NCBI RefSeq assembly: GCF_012971745.1
Contig: NZ_CP048834.1
Coordinates: forward strand, 372,001-436,000
From: Starkeya sp. ORNL1
Lineage (GTDB): Bacteria; Pseudomonadota; Alphaproteobacteria; Rhizobiales; Xanthobacteraceae
DNA: 64,000 nt
Reading direction: 5' to 3'
The position numbers and the translations under genes were made by a program. The first letter of the stretch is position 1; the number at the start of each line of letters is the position of its first letter. The notes beneath the pieces were generated by a model. The model was not told the DNA's origin and made no database searches. It saw only the letters and a program-made list of their open reading frames with translations. This document shows, piece by piece, positions 35,378 through 45,089 of this stretch.

Positions 35378-37314
35378 GGCGCTTCACCCACCGCCAAAGG
35401 AAGCGTGAAGGCGACGGTCGCCCCGCATGCCTCGTTGTTGGCCATCCAGAGGCGGCCGCCATGCGATTCGACGATCGAACGGCAGACGGCGAGCCCCATG
35501 CCCATCCCATGCTGCTTGGTCGTGAAGAATGGCTCGAAGGCGCGATCGGCGTCCTTGAAACCCGTTCCACCGTCGCGAACCTCGACGCGGATCGCGCCGA
35601 GGCCGTCGCGAAATGAGCGGATATGGAGTGCGCGTGCGTCGCCGACCACGGCGCCCATCGCCTCGATTCCATTCCGGATCAGGTTCACGATTACCTGCTG
35701 CACCTGGACGCGATCGAGCGCGACCGAAGGCAGATCCGGTTCGAGAGCCGTCTTGATACGGATGTCCTTCGCCGCGATCTCGTCGGCCATCAGTCGGCAA
35801 ACTTCACTAATCAGGCGGTTGACGTCTTCAGGCGACCTGGCTTGCGGCGCCTGACGGAAGAGGGCGCGGATGCGGCTGACGACATCCGCAGCCGAGTTGG
35901 CGTCGCGGGTGATGCGCTCGGCCGTGATCTTCGCGCGCTCGACATTCGGAGGCTCGGCGGACAGCCAACGGTGGCATGCGTGGGAATTGGCGACGATCGC
36001 GGCCAGCGGCTGATTCACTTCGTGCGCGATCGAGGCGGAAAGCTCGGCCAGGCTTGCGGCCTGGGTCGCCTGTGCGAGCCTGTCGGATGCGCGCCTCAGC
36101 GCGTCTTCGGCGTGCACCTGATCGTCAATGTCGTGACAGAGGCCGAACCACTGGACAATGCGGCCATTCTCATCCCGCATCGGCTCGGCGCGGCCTGACA
36201 TCCAGCGATACACGCCATCTGCACGACGCAGGCGGTACTTCATGGCGAAGCGCTCGCCCGTCGCGAGGCAATGACTGAAGACGTCCCACACCGCACCCAC
36301 ATCGTCCGGGTGGAAGATGGTGTCGAACATCACTTCCAACTGGCGCTTGTCCCTGAGGTCCATGCCGAGAAAGTCGGCCATGTGCTTGTTGGCGAGGGTG
36401 GTCTCGCCGTCCGGGCTCAAGCGCCAGAGGTTGCTCGGGACCATGTCCACGAGCAGCGAGAGCTCCCGCTCCCGGCTTCGCAACGCCTCTTCGGCGTGCA
36501 TCTGATCGTCAATGTCGTGACAGAGGCCATACCACTGGACGATGCGTCCCGCGTGATCGCGCATCGGCTCCGCGCGGCTCGACATCCAGCGATAGACACC
36601 ATCGGCGCGGCGCAGGCGATACCTCATGGAAAAGCTCTCGCCGGTGACGAGGCAGCGGCTGAGCGCGTCCCTGAACTCCGGAGCGTCGTCCGGATGGACG
36701 GTCTCTATGAGCATCTCCAGCCGGCTCATGCCGGGCTTGTCGGTATCCGCTACCTCCAGGCCGAGGAAATCGACCATGCGCCGGTTGAAGAAGGTCGGCT
36801 CACCGTCCGGGCTCAGTCGCCAGAGGTGGCTCGGAACCATGTCCACGAGTTGCGAGAGCTCCTGCTCCCGGTCGCGCAACGCCGCCACGGTTTTCCTGTA
36901 GGCGTCGATGTCAACGCCGCTCGGGACAGGCGGCTGTTCTGAGGCGGTTCTCGCCTTGAGAGGAGCACTGGCCACGTCCGTGAACCGACTGATGAAGGAG
37001 GACGCCGTAGACGCAGAGACACCGGCGGCGACGATTGCCCCGATGCAAAGCGCCAGGGCAGAGAACGCCGCCCACGACAATCCCAGGTCGCGCGTGCCGC
37101 CCGCAGAAAAGATGGCGGCCAGTAGCGAGCCGGCGAATGCGATCGCCAATGTCACATTGAGCAGCGGGACCGTGCGGCCGGGCGCATAAAGGAACAGCGC
37201 GGCAACCGGGGCCAGCAGGCCAAACGGTGTCGCCGTCAGCCAGGACGCGGCGAGCCCGACGACGGATGTCGCAAGCGCGAGGGCCAGGCCGTGTTGGGGA
37301 AGCACTGCTGTCAT
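35374..37314 (-). CDS. membrane PAS sensor histidine kinase with duplicated PAS domains (cluster 2)
   Basis: A 646-residue kinase. ATG 37314 is used because GGGAGGAG lies about 9 nt upstream. About four membrane helices in residues 1-110 resemble a small MASE-like sensor. Two consecutive PAS domains (about 149-270 and 280-402) are nearly the same (both hold RRADGVYRWMS and GLCHDIDDQ). The HisKA H-box is SIAHEVNQPLAAI (His431), and the HATPase has VNLIRNGIEAMG, DGGTGF and GMGMGLAV. It should phosphorylate the FixJ-type regulator that overlaps its 3' end. Confidence 0.9.
   Translation of the reverse strand: MTAVLPQHGLALALATSVVGLAASWLTATPFGLLAPVAALFLYAPGRTVPLLNVTLAIAFAGSLLAAIFSAGGTRDLGLSWAAFSALALCIGAIVAAGVSASTASSFISRFTDVASAPLKARTASEQPPVPSGVDIDAYRKTVAALRDREQELSQLVDMVPSHLWRLSPDGEPTFFNRRMVDFLGLEVADTDKPGMSRLEMLIETVHPDDAPEFRDALSRCLVTGESFSMRYRLRRADGVYRWMSSRAEPMRDHAGRIVQWYGLCHDIDDQMHAEEALRSRERELSLLVDMVPSNLWRLSPDGETTLANKHMADFLGMDLRDKRQLEVMFDTIFHPDDVGAVWDVFSHCLATGERFAMKYRLRRADGVYRWMSGRAEPMRDENGRIVQWFGLCHDIDDQVHAEDALRRASDRLAQATQAASLAELSASIAHEVNQPLAAIVANSHACHRWLSAEPPNVERAKITAERITRDANSAADVVSRIRALFRQAPQARSPEDVNRLISEVCRLMADEIAAKDIRIKTALEPDLPSVALDRVQVQQVIVNLIRNGIEAMGAVVGDARALHIRSFRDGLGAIRVEVRDGGTGFKDADRAFEPFFTTKQHGMGMGLAVCRSIVESHGGRLWMANNEACGATVAFTLPLAVGEAP
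36105..36890 (-). repeat. tandem duplication of a PAS-coding segment
   Basis: Two neighbouring stretches inside the kinase gene, roughly 36105-36480 and 36504-36890, encode two PAS domains that share long identical runs at DNA level, such as those around 36120-36200 and 36500-36580. This points to a fairly recent in-frame duplication. Confidence 0.7.
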
Positions 37315-37709
37315 GATCGGCTGCTCCTCCCGCACCAAGAATGCCTTGGACTGTCGACGCTACGTCCGGCACTTGGCCTCGATATCCGGGCTGGCGAAAT
37401 CGCATTTCATCCTAATCCCGCCATGCCTAAGCCGCACGTCATGGAAATCCATGCATTGCCCGGAGATATGGCCGCTGTGGCCTCCTGCCGTCGCCGTGGG
37501 GTGGCCTGATGAATTCGTGCCCCGTCAGATCGGCCTGCATGCGATCGGACGCGCCCGCGTTCCCGGTCCGATCTTGGAACGTGTGCCGAGGCGTTGGGCG
37601 AAGGCCGGGGACGTCGATCTGCTCGATGATGGCTGCGGACGTCGAATCCACCAAGCCATTGATATCGCTACCGAGACGAAATCGGAAAATTCCCACGGAG
37701 GGGGAAGGA
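37315..37709. other. gene-free interval between kinase and tRNA-Asn
   Basis: 395 bp. Short open frames exist on both strands, but none has a ribosome-binding site or a recognisable product, and one runs into the tRNA. It probably holds the promoter of the cluster 2 operon. Confidence 0.4.
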
Positions 37710-37785
37710 TGGCTCCCTGAGCAGGACTCGAACCTGCGACCATTCGATTAACAGTCGAACGCTCTACCAACTGAGCTATCAGGGA
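37710..37785 (-). tRNA. tRNA-Asn (GTT anticodon)
   Basis: The reverse strand folds as a 76-nt cloverleaf including encoded CCA: acceptor TCCCTGA / TCAGGGA, D-arm with AGCTCAGTTGGTAGAGC, anticodon loop CTGTTAA with GTT, and T-arm GGTTCGAGTCC. Confidence 0.95.
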
Positions 37786-37905
37786 ACAGGGCACCCATCC
37801 GGTGGGCGCGTCACCTGTTGGGGGCGGCGTATAGCAACGCCCGACGGGTTTGTGAAGTCGCTTGCGCCTTAAAGTGAATTTAGTCCTCAGGGATCGTTCG
37901 GAAAG

Positions 37906-37936
37906 GGGCACCGGCCGGAAAGGGCGGACGGTGCCC
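37906..37936 (-). terminator. possible terminator hairpin after the MsbA-like gene
   Basis: GGGCACCG (37906-37913) pairs with CGGTGCCC (37929-37936), 15 bp past the ABC transporter stop in its reading direction. On that strand it is followed by CTTTCC rather than a clean T-run, so it is only a likely terminator. Confidence 0.45.
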
Positions 37937-37950
37937 GGTAGCCTTCGGGC

Positions 37951-39750
<1,800 letters not shown>

Positions 39751-39992
39751 CAAGCGGATCCTTCGAGACTTTAGGCGCGTTCATGATCCGACCTGTGCCC
39801 CCTGGGCGCGCCGGACGAGCGCTGGCGTCCATGAACCGCGATCACCCGGGCATGTCAAACCGGCACACCGCCGCGGCGGAGCCGTGGTCCGGCCGTGCCG
39901 CAAGGCCGGCGACGTTCGGGACGCACACTCCGAGGAGCCGCGCCATGCGCCGCCGACCCGGTACTTAGCGGTCGGCGGCGCATGTGCGATTC

Positions 39993-40066
39993 TGGAGGCC
40001 ACGGAGGGAATCGAACCCCCGTACGCGGATTTGCAGTCCGCTGCGTAACCACTCCGCCACGTGGCC
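39993..40066 (-). tRNA. tRNA-Cys (GCA anticodon)
   Basis: The reverse strand gives a 74-nt cloverleaf with encoded CCA: acceptor GGCCACG / CGTGGCC, anticodon loop CTGCAAA with GCA, T-arm GGGGGTTCGATTCCC. Confidence 0.95.
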
Positions 40067-40283
40067 AAAAGGCGTGGCCGGTAAAACCGGCCGGGCAGGC
40101 GGGCCTCATAACAGAGCGCGCCGGGGTCGGCAACGCATCATCGTCCGAAGCATGGCGATGCGCGAAGCAGGAGGGAGCCAAGGTGCGGCACCGGCGCACT
40201 GGAATGCGCCGCGAGCCCTTGCAATAACGCGGCAGCTGCCGCAATCCTGCGCCGTTGCCTTCACCCCTAGAGGTTGCCCCCGC

Positions 40284-40946
40284 ATGATCGATTTCGCTGA
40301 GATGCGCCGCGCCATGGTCGACGCGCAGGTGCGCGCCAACGACGTGACCGACCTGCGAATCGTCGCGAGCATGCTGGAGACGCCGCGGGAGCGCTTCGTG
40401 CCCGCCAGCCTCTCGAGCTTTGCCTATATCGATGACGACCTCCTGGTGAAGGAAGGCGCGCCGGCGCGCTATCTGATGGAGCCGATGGTGCTCGCCAAGC
40501 TGCTGCAGGCGGCGGAAATCGGCCCGGATGCGCTGGTGCTCGATGTCGGCGCGGCGACCGGCTATTCCACCGCCGTGCTGGCGCGGCTCGCCGGACAAGT
40601 CGTGGCGCTGGAGGAAGATGCCGAACTCGCCGCGCAGGGCTCGAACCTGCTCGTTGAACTCGGCCTGCTCAATGCCGCCTTCGTGCAGGGCCCGCTTACC
40701 GCCGGTTGGCCGGGCGAATCACCTTATGATGTGATTCTGCTGAATGGTGCGGTCGATTCGCCACCCGAAGTGCTGCTCAGCCAGTTGAAGCCGGGCGGGC
40801 GTCTCGTTGCCGTAGTCGGCCGTGGCCGGGCGGGGAGAGCCACCGTGTTCACGAACACGTCAGGCGGCGTAGGTTCGCGCGTTGTTTTCGACGCCGCGGT
40901 GCCGGTGCTGCTCGGCTTCGAGGCTCGCCCGGGCTTCGTATTCTGA
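40284..40946 (+). CDS. protein-L-isoaspartate O-methyltransferase family protein
   Basis: A 220-residue SAM-dependent methyltransferase of the Pcm family (MVDAQVRANDVTD, RERFVPASL). The SAM motif is LVLDVGAATGYSTAVLA, a variant of the standard EIGTGSGY. This divergent Pcm-like form commonly precedes tolC in Hyphomicrobiales, as here. It either repairs isoaspartyl residues or has a drifted function. ATG 40284 is preceded by AGAGG. Confidence 0.88.
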   Translation: MIDFAEMRRAMVDAQVRANDVTDLRIVASMLETPRERFVPASLSSFAYIDDDLLVKEGAPARYLMEPMVLAKLLQAAEIGPDALVLDVGAATGYSTAVLARLAGQVVALEEDAELAAQGSNLLVELGLLNAAFVQGPLTAGWPGESPYDVILLNGAVDSPPEVLLSQLKPGGRLVAVVGRGRAGRATVFTNTSGGVGSRVVFDAAVPVLLGFEARPGFVF

Positions 40947-41126
40947 GATTCTTCCCTCCAGCTGTGGCCCTTCTGCCGCGCGCTGCCGCAAAGTAGCGGG
41001 TGAATCGAACCGAGCGGTTCACAGCCCCCTATCGAGCACCTATTCTGACCTTCACGTCGGACAGAGATGAGAGTCGCACGACGAGGCGGCTCCGCCGAGA
41101 AGCTTGCGTATGCAGGGGTTTGAACC

Positions 41127-42536
41127 ATGTGGCATTTCGCTGCCGGGGGCAGGGTCGTCGCGTATGCGGCGATCGCAATATTTGTTGGAGCCGCGGCGTC
41201 TGCGGTTCCGGCCGGTGCCCAGACGCTGGATCAGTCGCTCTCGGCGGCTTATTCCAACAATCCAACTTTGAATTCACAGCGGGCGGCGACCCGCGCCACC
41301 GACGAATATGTGCCGATCGCGCTGTCGGGCTACCGCCCGCAGGTTTTCGGCAGTGCCTATGTCGGCACGCAATGGACGGAGACCAAGATCTCCAATTTCC
41401 CATTGTCCGGCACCACCACCACGCAGAGCCAGACCCAGCCGTACGGCTTCGGCGTCACCATCAGCCAGACCATCTATGATGGCCTGCGCACGGCGAATTC
41501 GGTGCGCGGCGCGGAGTTCCAGGTGCGCGGCCAGCGCGAGCTGCTGCGCAACACCGAGCAGCTCGTCCTGCTGGACGCCGCGACCGCCTATATGAATGTG
41601 CTGCAGAATTCGGCGCTGGTCGAACTCCAGCGGCAGAACCTCGAAGCGTTGCAGGAAGAACTGCGCGCCACGCGCGACCGCTTCTCGGTCGGCGAAGTGA
41701 CACGCACCGACGTCGCGCAGGCAGAGGCGAGCGTCGCCAATGCACAGAGCGAACTGGCACTCGCCGAATCCAACCTCAATTCGGCCCGGGCTACCTTCTT
41801 CCAGGTGATCGGCCTGAAGCCGGTCAAGCTCTCTCCGGGCCGGCCGATCGACAATCTGCTGCCCAAGGTGCAGAACACCGCGGTCGATATCGGTCTTGCC
41901 AACCATCCGGCCGTCAAGGCCGCGCAGTTCTCGGTGGATGCTGCGATGGCGAACGTGAAGGTTGCCGAAGGTGCGCTGTCGCCTTCAGTCAGCCTCAACG
42001 GCTCGGCCGCTTCAGACTACGCCTCCTCGGATCAGATCGAGCGCCAGTCTTCGGCATCGCTGACGCTGAACCTCTCGGTGCCGATCTACCAAGGCGGCGG
42101 CGAGTACGCGACGATTCGGCAGAACAAGGAATTGCTCGGCCAGTCGCGTATCGAGGTCGACGTAAATCGCGAGCAGGTGCGCGCCAATGTCGTGCAGTTC
42201 TGGGGTGCGCTCGTCGCTGCGAAGGCGGCCATCGAATCCGCGCAGGCCTCTGTTGCCGCCAACGAGATCGCGCTGAAGGGCGTCCGCGAGGAATGGCGCG
42301 TCGGCCAGCGCACAACGCTCGACGTGCTGAATGCGCAGACCGCGCTGTTCGATGCCCGCGCCAGCCTGGTCATCGCACAGCGCGACCGCGTGGTGGCTTC
42401 CTACTCGCTGCTCTCCGCGACCGGCCAGCTCAGCGCTTCCAAGCTCGGCCTGAAGGTGCAGCAGTACAATCCCAAGGTCCATTACGACCAGGTGCGCGAT
42501 GCTTGGTTCGGGGTGCGTACGCCCGACGGGCGCTGA
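41127..42536 (+). CDS. tolC: TolC-family outer-membrane efflux/secretion channel
   Basis: A 469-residue precursor: signal peptide to about PAGAQ, then the two OEP repeats typical of TolC. Features include TLDQSLSAAYSNNPTL at the start, long heptad-like helices, GEVTRTDVAQAEA and the pseudo-repeat GQRTTLDVLNAQ. TolC trimers link inner-membrane pumps or type I secretion to the exterior. It follows pcm after 180 bp. Which inner-membrane partners it serves is not visible here. Confidence 0.93.
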   Translation: MWHFAAGGRVVAYAAIAIFVGAAASAVPAGAQTLDQSLSAAYSNNPTLNSQRAATRATDEYVPIALSGYRPQVFGSAYVGTQWTETKISNFPLSGTTTTQSQTQPYGFGVTISQTIYDGLRTANSVRGAEFQVRGQRELLRNTEQLVLLDAATAYMNVLQNSALVELQRQNLEALQEELRATRDRFSVGEVTRTDVAQAEASVANAQSELALAESNLNSARATFFQVIGLKPVKLSPGRPIDNLLPKVQNTAVDIGLANHPAVKAAQFSVDAAMANVKVAEGALSPSVSLNGSAASDYASSDQIERQSSASLTLNLSVPIYQGGGEYATIRQNKELLGQSRIEVDVNREQVRANVVQFWGALVAAKAAIESAQASVAANEIALKGVREEWRVGQRTTLDVLNAQTALFDARASLVIAQRDRVVASYSLLSATGQLSASKLGLKVQQYNPKVHYDQVRDAWFGVRTPDGR

Positions 42537-42570
42537 GCGGCAGACCGCTCAGAGCGACAGTGCTTTACAA

Positions 42571-42720
42571 CGTGATGGCCGGCCTCGTGCCGGCCATTTC
42601 GATTCTCGGGCCGCCGTAATCGCACCGTCATGGCCGGGCTTGTCCCGGCGATCCACGGTTGTTCGCTCGTCAAGGACGTGGGTTCTCGGAACAAGCCGGA
42701 GGATGACAGGGCGGGCAGGT
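42571..42720. repeat. REP-like palindromic repeats (two copies)
   Basis: Two adjacent units share the CGT(G/C)ATGGCCGG...CGGC design: one at 42572-42598 with arms ATGGCCGGC / GCCGGCCAT, the other at 42626-42657 with GGCCGGG...CCCGG. They are followed by a GGAGGATGAC-type end. The type is very common between genes in Hyphomicrobiales. They lie in the 386-bp gap after tolC, which has no other visible feature. Confidence 0.7.
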
Positions 42721-42922
42721 ATCCTTAGAGGCCGCTTCGCGGTACGCGGGAACTACGTTCCACAACATGTTGGGTCGGCGCGTCTTCCCATCCACAATGG
42801 AAATCCCAGCCTCGCTTGGCGCCCGGAGCGGTCCGATGTCATATTATTCGGGCTCAAAGCATTGATTCGTCGCGGGGTGGCGGCGAGCGGGCGTGGGCCG
42901 GCGCAGCGATCGGGTGAAGCGT

Positions 42923-43708
42923 ATGTCGATGAATGCGAGGGCGGCCGACCCCTCGATGGAGGAGATTCTCGCCTCCATCCGCCGCATCATTGCCGATGAC
43001 CTGCCGTCGCGCCGTGAGCTGCGTCCTGCTCTCGAAGTGGCGAGCGCGCCGCGGGATGATTTCTCCCTTGAGGACTACGTGCGGGAGGAGGTGGTGACGC
43101 CGCCACCCGTCGCGGCTACGCGCCGCGCTCCGGAACCCTCGCTGATGGGCGCCGCCGATCTGCCGCTGCCCGATCCGGTGCGTCGTCTGGTCGACCTTGC
43201 CGCAGTCGAGGACCAGGTGCAGGCCGAGGTTGCGATGGCGCTGCGCGGCTCCCTTCCGGGCGAGCCGCGTGCTGCGGCCACGGCGCAAGCCGCGCCTGTC
43301 GCGGCCGCGCCTGCGGCGCCGGTTAGCGCGTTCGCCGCAGCGCAACCGCCGACGCCCGCCGATCCGCTGCGCACGCCCATGGCGCCGCCGTCGCCGCCCG
43401 TCACTCCGGCTCACGGCCTGCCGCACCGCCCGACCTTCAATTTCGGCCAGCCGCCGCGGCCGCCTGTCACGCCGTCGCGCGCGCCGGAGCCGGATCGCCT
43501 GGTTTCGGCGCCGACCAATGCGGCGGTCAGCGCGTCCTTCGGCACGTTGGCCCGTACCATCATGTCCAATAACAGCCGGTCGCTGGAGGATGTGGTGGCG
43601 GAGCTGTTAAAGCCGATGCTGCGCTCCTGGCTCGACGACAATCTGCCGACCATCGTCGAGCGTCTGGTCAAAGCCGAGATCGAGCGGGTCTCGCGCGGCG
43701 GCCGGTAA
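42923..43708 (+). CDS. popZ: PopZ/DUF2497 polar organising protein
   Basis: A 261-residue protein with the PopZ layout: N-terminal helix SMEEILASIRRIIADD, a long Pro/Ala-rich disordered middle, and C-terminal oligomerising helices (LEDVVAELLKPMLRSWLDDN, then LPTIVERLVKAEIERV). PopZ self-assembles at cell poles and anchors the chromosome origin and polarity factors. The start may be ATG 42923 or 42929. It lies near valS, the usual location of this gene in alphaproteobacteria, with an aldo/keto reductase gene between them. Confidence 0.9.
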   Translation: MSMNARAADPSMEEILASIRRIIADDLPSRRELRPALEVASAPRDDFSLEDYVREEVVTPPPVAATRRAPEPSLMGAADLPLPDPVRRLVDLAAVEDQVQAEVAMALRGSLPGEPRAAATAQAAPVAAAPAAPVSAFAAAQPPTPADPLRTPMAPPSPPVTPAHGLPHRPTFNFGQPPRPPVTPSRAPEPDRLVSAPTNAAVSASFGTLARTIMSNNSRSLEDVVAELLKPMLRSWLDDNLPTIVERLVKAEIERVSRGGR

Positions 43709-43753
43709 GGGCGCGGCAGCGCGATAAGGGTCATGCTTCAAGATACGGTTCCG

Positions 43754-44827
43754 CTATGAGCGGGCGCGCATCTGCGCCTGCGCGCGGCGAATGACGCCTT
43801 CATATGTCTTGTCCGGATACCAGGGCATCTGGGCGATGCGGCTGAATGCCGGGATCGTCTCCATGTGCTGGACCATGCGCCGCCGCATGGCGGCGTCAGG
43901 CAACGGCCCGCGCAACGCACCGATGTTCTCGCGGGCGTGCGCCGGATTCGAGGTCGAAGGCAGCGCGCAATTCACCGCCGGGTTCGAGATCACCCATTTG
44001 AGGAAGAACTGGGCCCAGCTCTCGGCACCGATCTCGCGGGCGAAATCGGGCAGGGGGTGGCCCTCTACCGCCTTGTGCAGCCGGGCCTTCTCCAACGGCA
44101 TGTTGACCAGTACCGCAACGCCGCGTTCCTGCGCCGCCGGCAGCACGCGATTCTCCGCCGCACGGTTGAAGATCGAATAATTCACCTGGATGAAATCGAC
44201 GCCGCCGCGTTCGATCCAGCTCGTCAGCGGCACATGGTAGTCGTTCTCATGGTGGGTCACGCCGACATAGCGGATACGGCCCTCCTTCTTCCAGGCCCGC
44301 AGGATGGGCAGGACGGCATCGACATTGGTCAGGCTGTGGCAATGCATGACGTCGATGCGCTCACGCCAGAGCCGTCCCTGCGTTTGCTCCAGGCTGCGCG
44401 CGGCGTGGCTCTCGTCGGCGACGAATTCGCCGGTCGACCAGATCTTGTCGGAGAGGAAGACCTGATCGGTGATGCCGAGCTCCGCCGCCGACACACCGAC
44501 CGTGTATTCGGCGGTGCCGTAGAGCGGCGAGGTGTCGATCACGCGGGCGCCGCCATCCCAATACGTCTTCACCACCTCCCGCAAATGGTCGCGCGGCCGG
44601 CCGGGCAGGAGGTCAAAGGTCAGGAAGGTGCCGAGGCCGATGAGCGGGAGTTCGCCGCCGCGCGGCAAGGGGCGGACATTCGGCGCGCCGGCCGGCGTGC
44701 CCGTCGCGGCCTGCTGGGCCAGCGCGCCGCCCGGCGCCGCGGCGACCGCCGCCAGCCCGGCGCCCAGTCCCGCCATCAGGTCTCGCCGGTTCATGCCCGG
44801 CTCGATTTGCTTCTGCCCGTCGCTCAT
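43754..44827 (-). CDS. Tat-exported aldo/keto reductase
   Basis: A 357-residue protein. The twin-arginine signal is MNRRDLMAGLGAGLAAVAAA. The mature part is an aldo/keto reductase barrel: IGLGTFLTFD, catalytic Asp/Tyr in VIDTSPLYGTAE, Lys in LSDKIWS and His in MHCHSL. Tat export suggests folding with cofactor in the cytoplasm; the substrate is unknown. The start has GAGGGAG 7 nt upstream. It is convergent with popZ. Confidence 0.88.
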   Translation of the reverse strand: MSDGQKQIEPGMNRRDLMAGLGAGLAAVAAAPGGALAQQAATGTPAGAPNVRPLPRGGELPLIGLGTFLTFDLLPGRPRDHLREVVKTYWDGGARVIDTSPLYGTAEYTVGVSAAELGITDQVFLSDKIWSTGEFVADESHAARSLEQTQGRLWRERIDVMHCHSLTNVDAVLPILRAWKKEGRIRYVGVTHHENDYHVPLTSWIERGGVDFIQVNYSIFNRAAENRVLPAAQERGVAVLVNMPLEKARLHKAVEGHPLPDFAREIGAESWAQFFLKWVISNPAVNCALPSTSNPAHARENIGALRGPLPDAAMRRRMVQHMETIPAFSRIAQMPWYPDKTYEGVIRRAQAQMRARS

Positions 44828-45089
44828 ATCCGCTCCCTCGCCATGCGATCCGCTGCCGGTAGGGCAGCCGCTCGGTGCGGGACGCTATAGAGCGCGAACG
44901 TCGCGGGGTTGTCCCCGCCGGCAGGCCGTTTGTCGTGATCCGTCGAAAGGCGCGGTCGGTGAGACGATCTGATACAGATCCCGCCACCGGCGATGCCGAG
45001 CCACGCGCTCGCCGGATGTCATCATTGACTCCCAACGCCGCCTCCGCTTTCTCTCGCGCTCCTTATCAAGCCGAGTGCCCGGAGCCGTC

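Noticed and set aside
37313..37720. A 135-codon frame in the gap before tRNA-Asn.
   Set aside because: It has no ribosome-binding site, no recognisable product, and it ends inside the tRNA.
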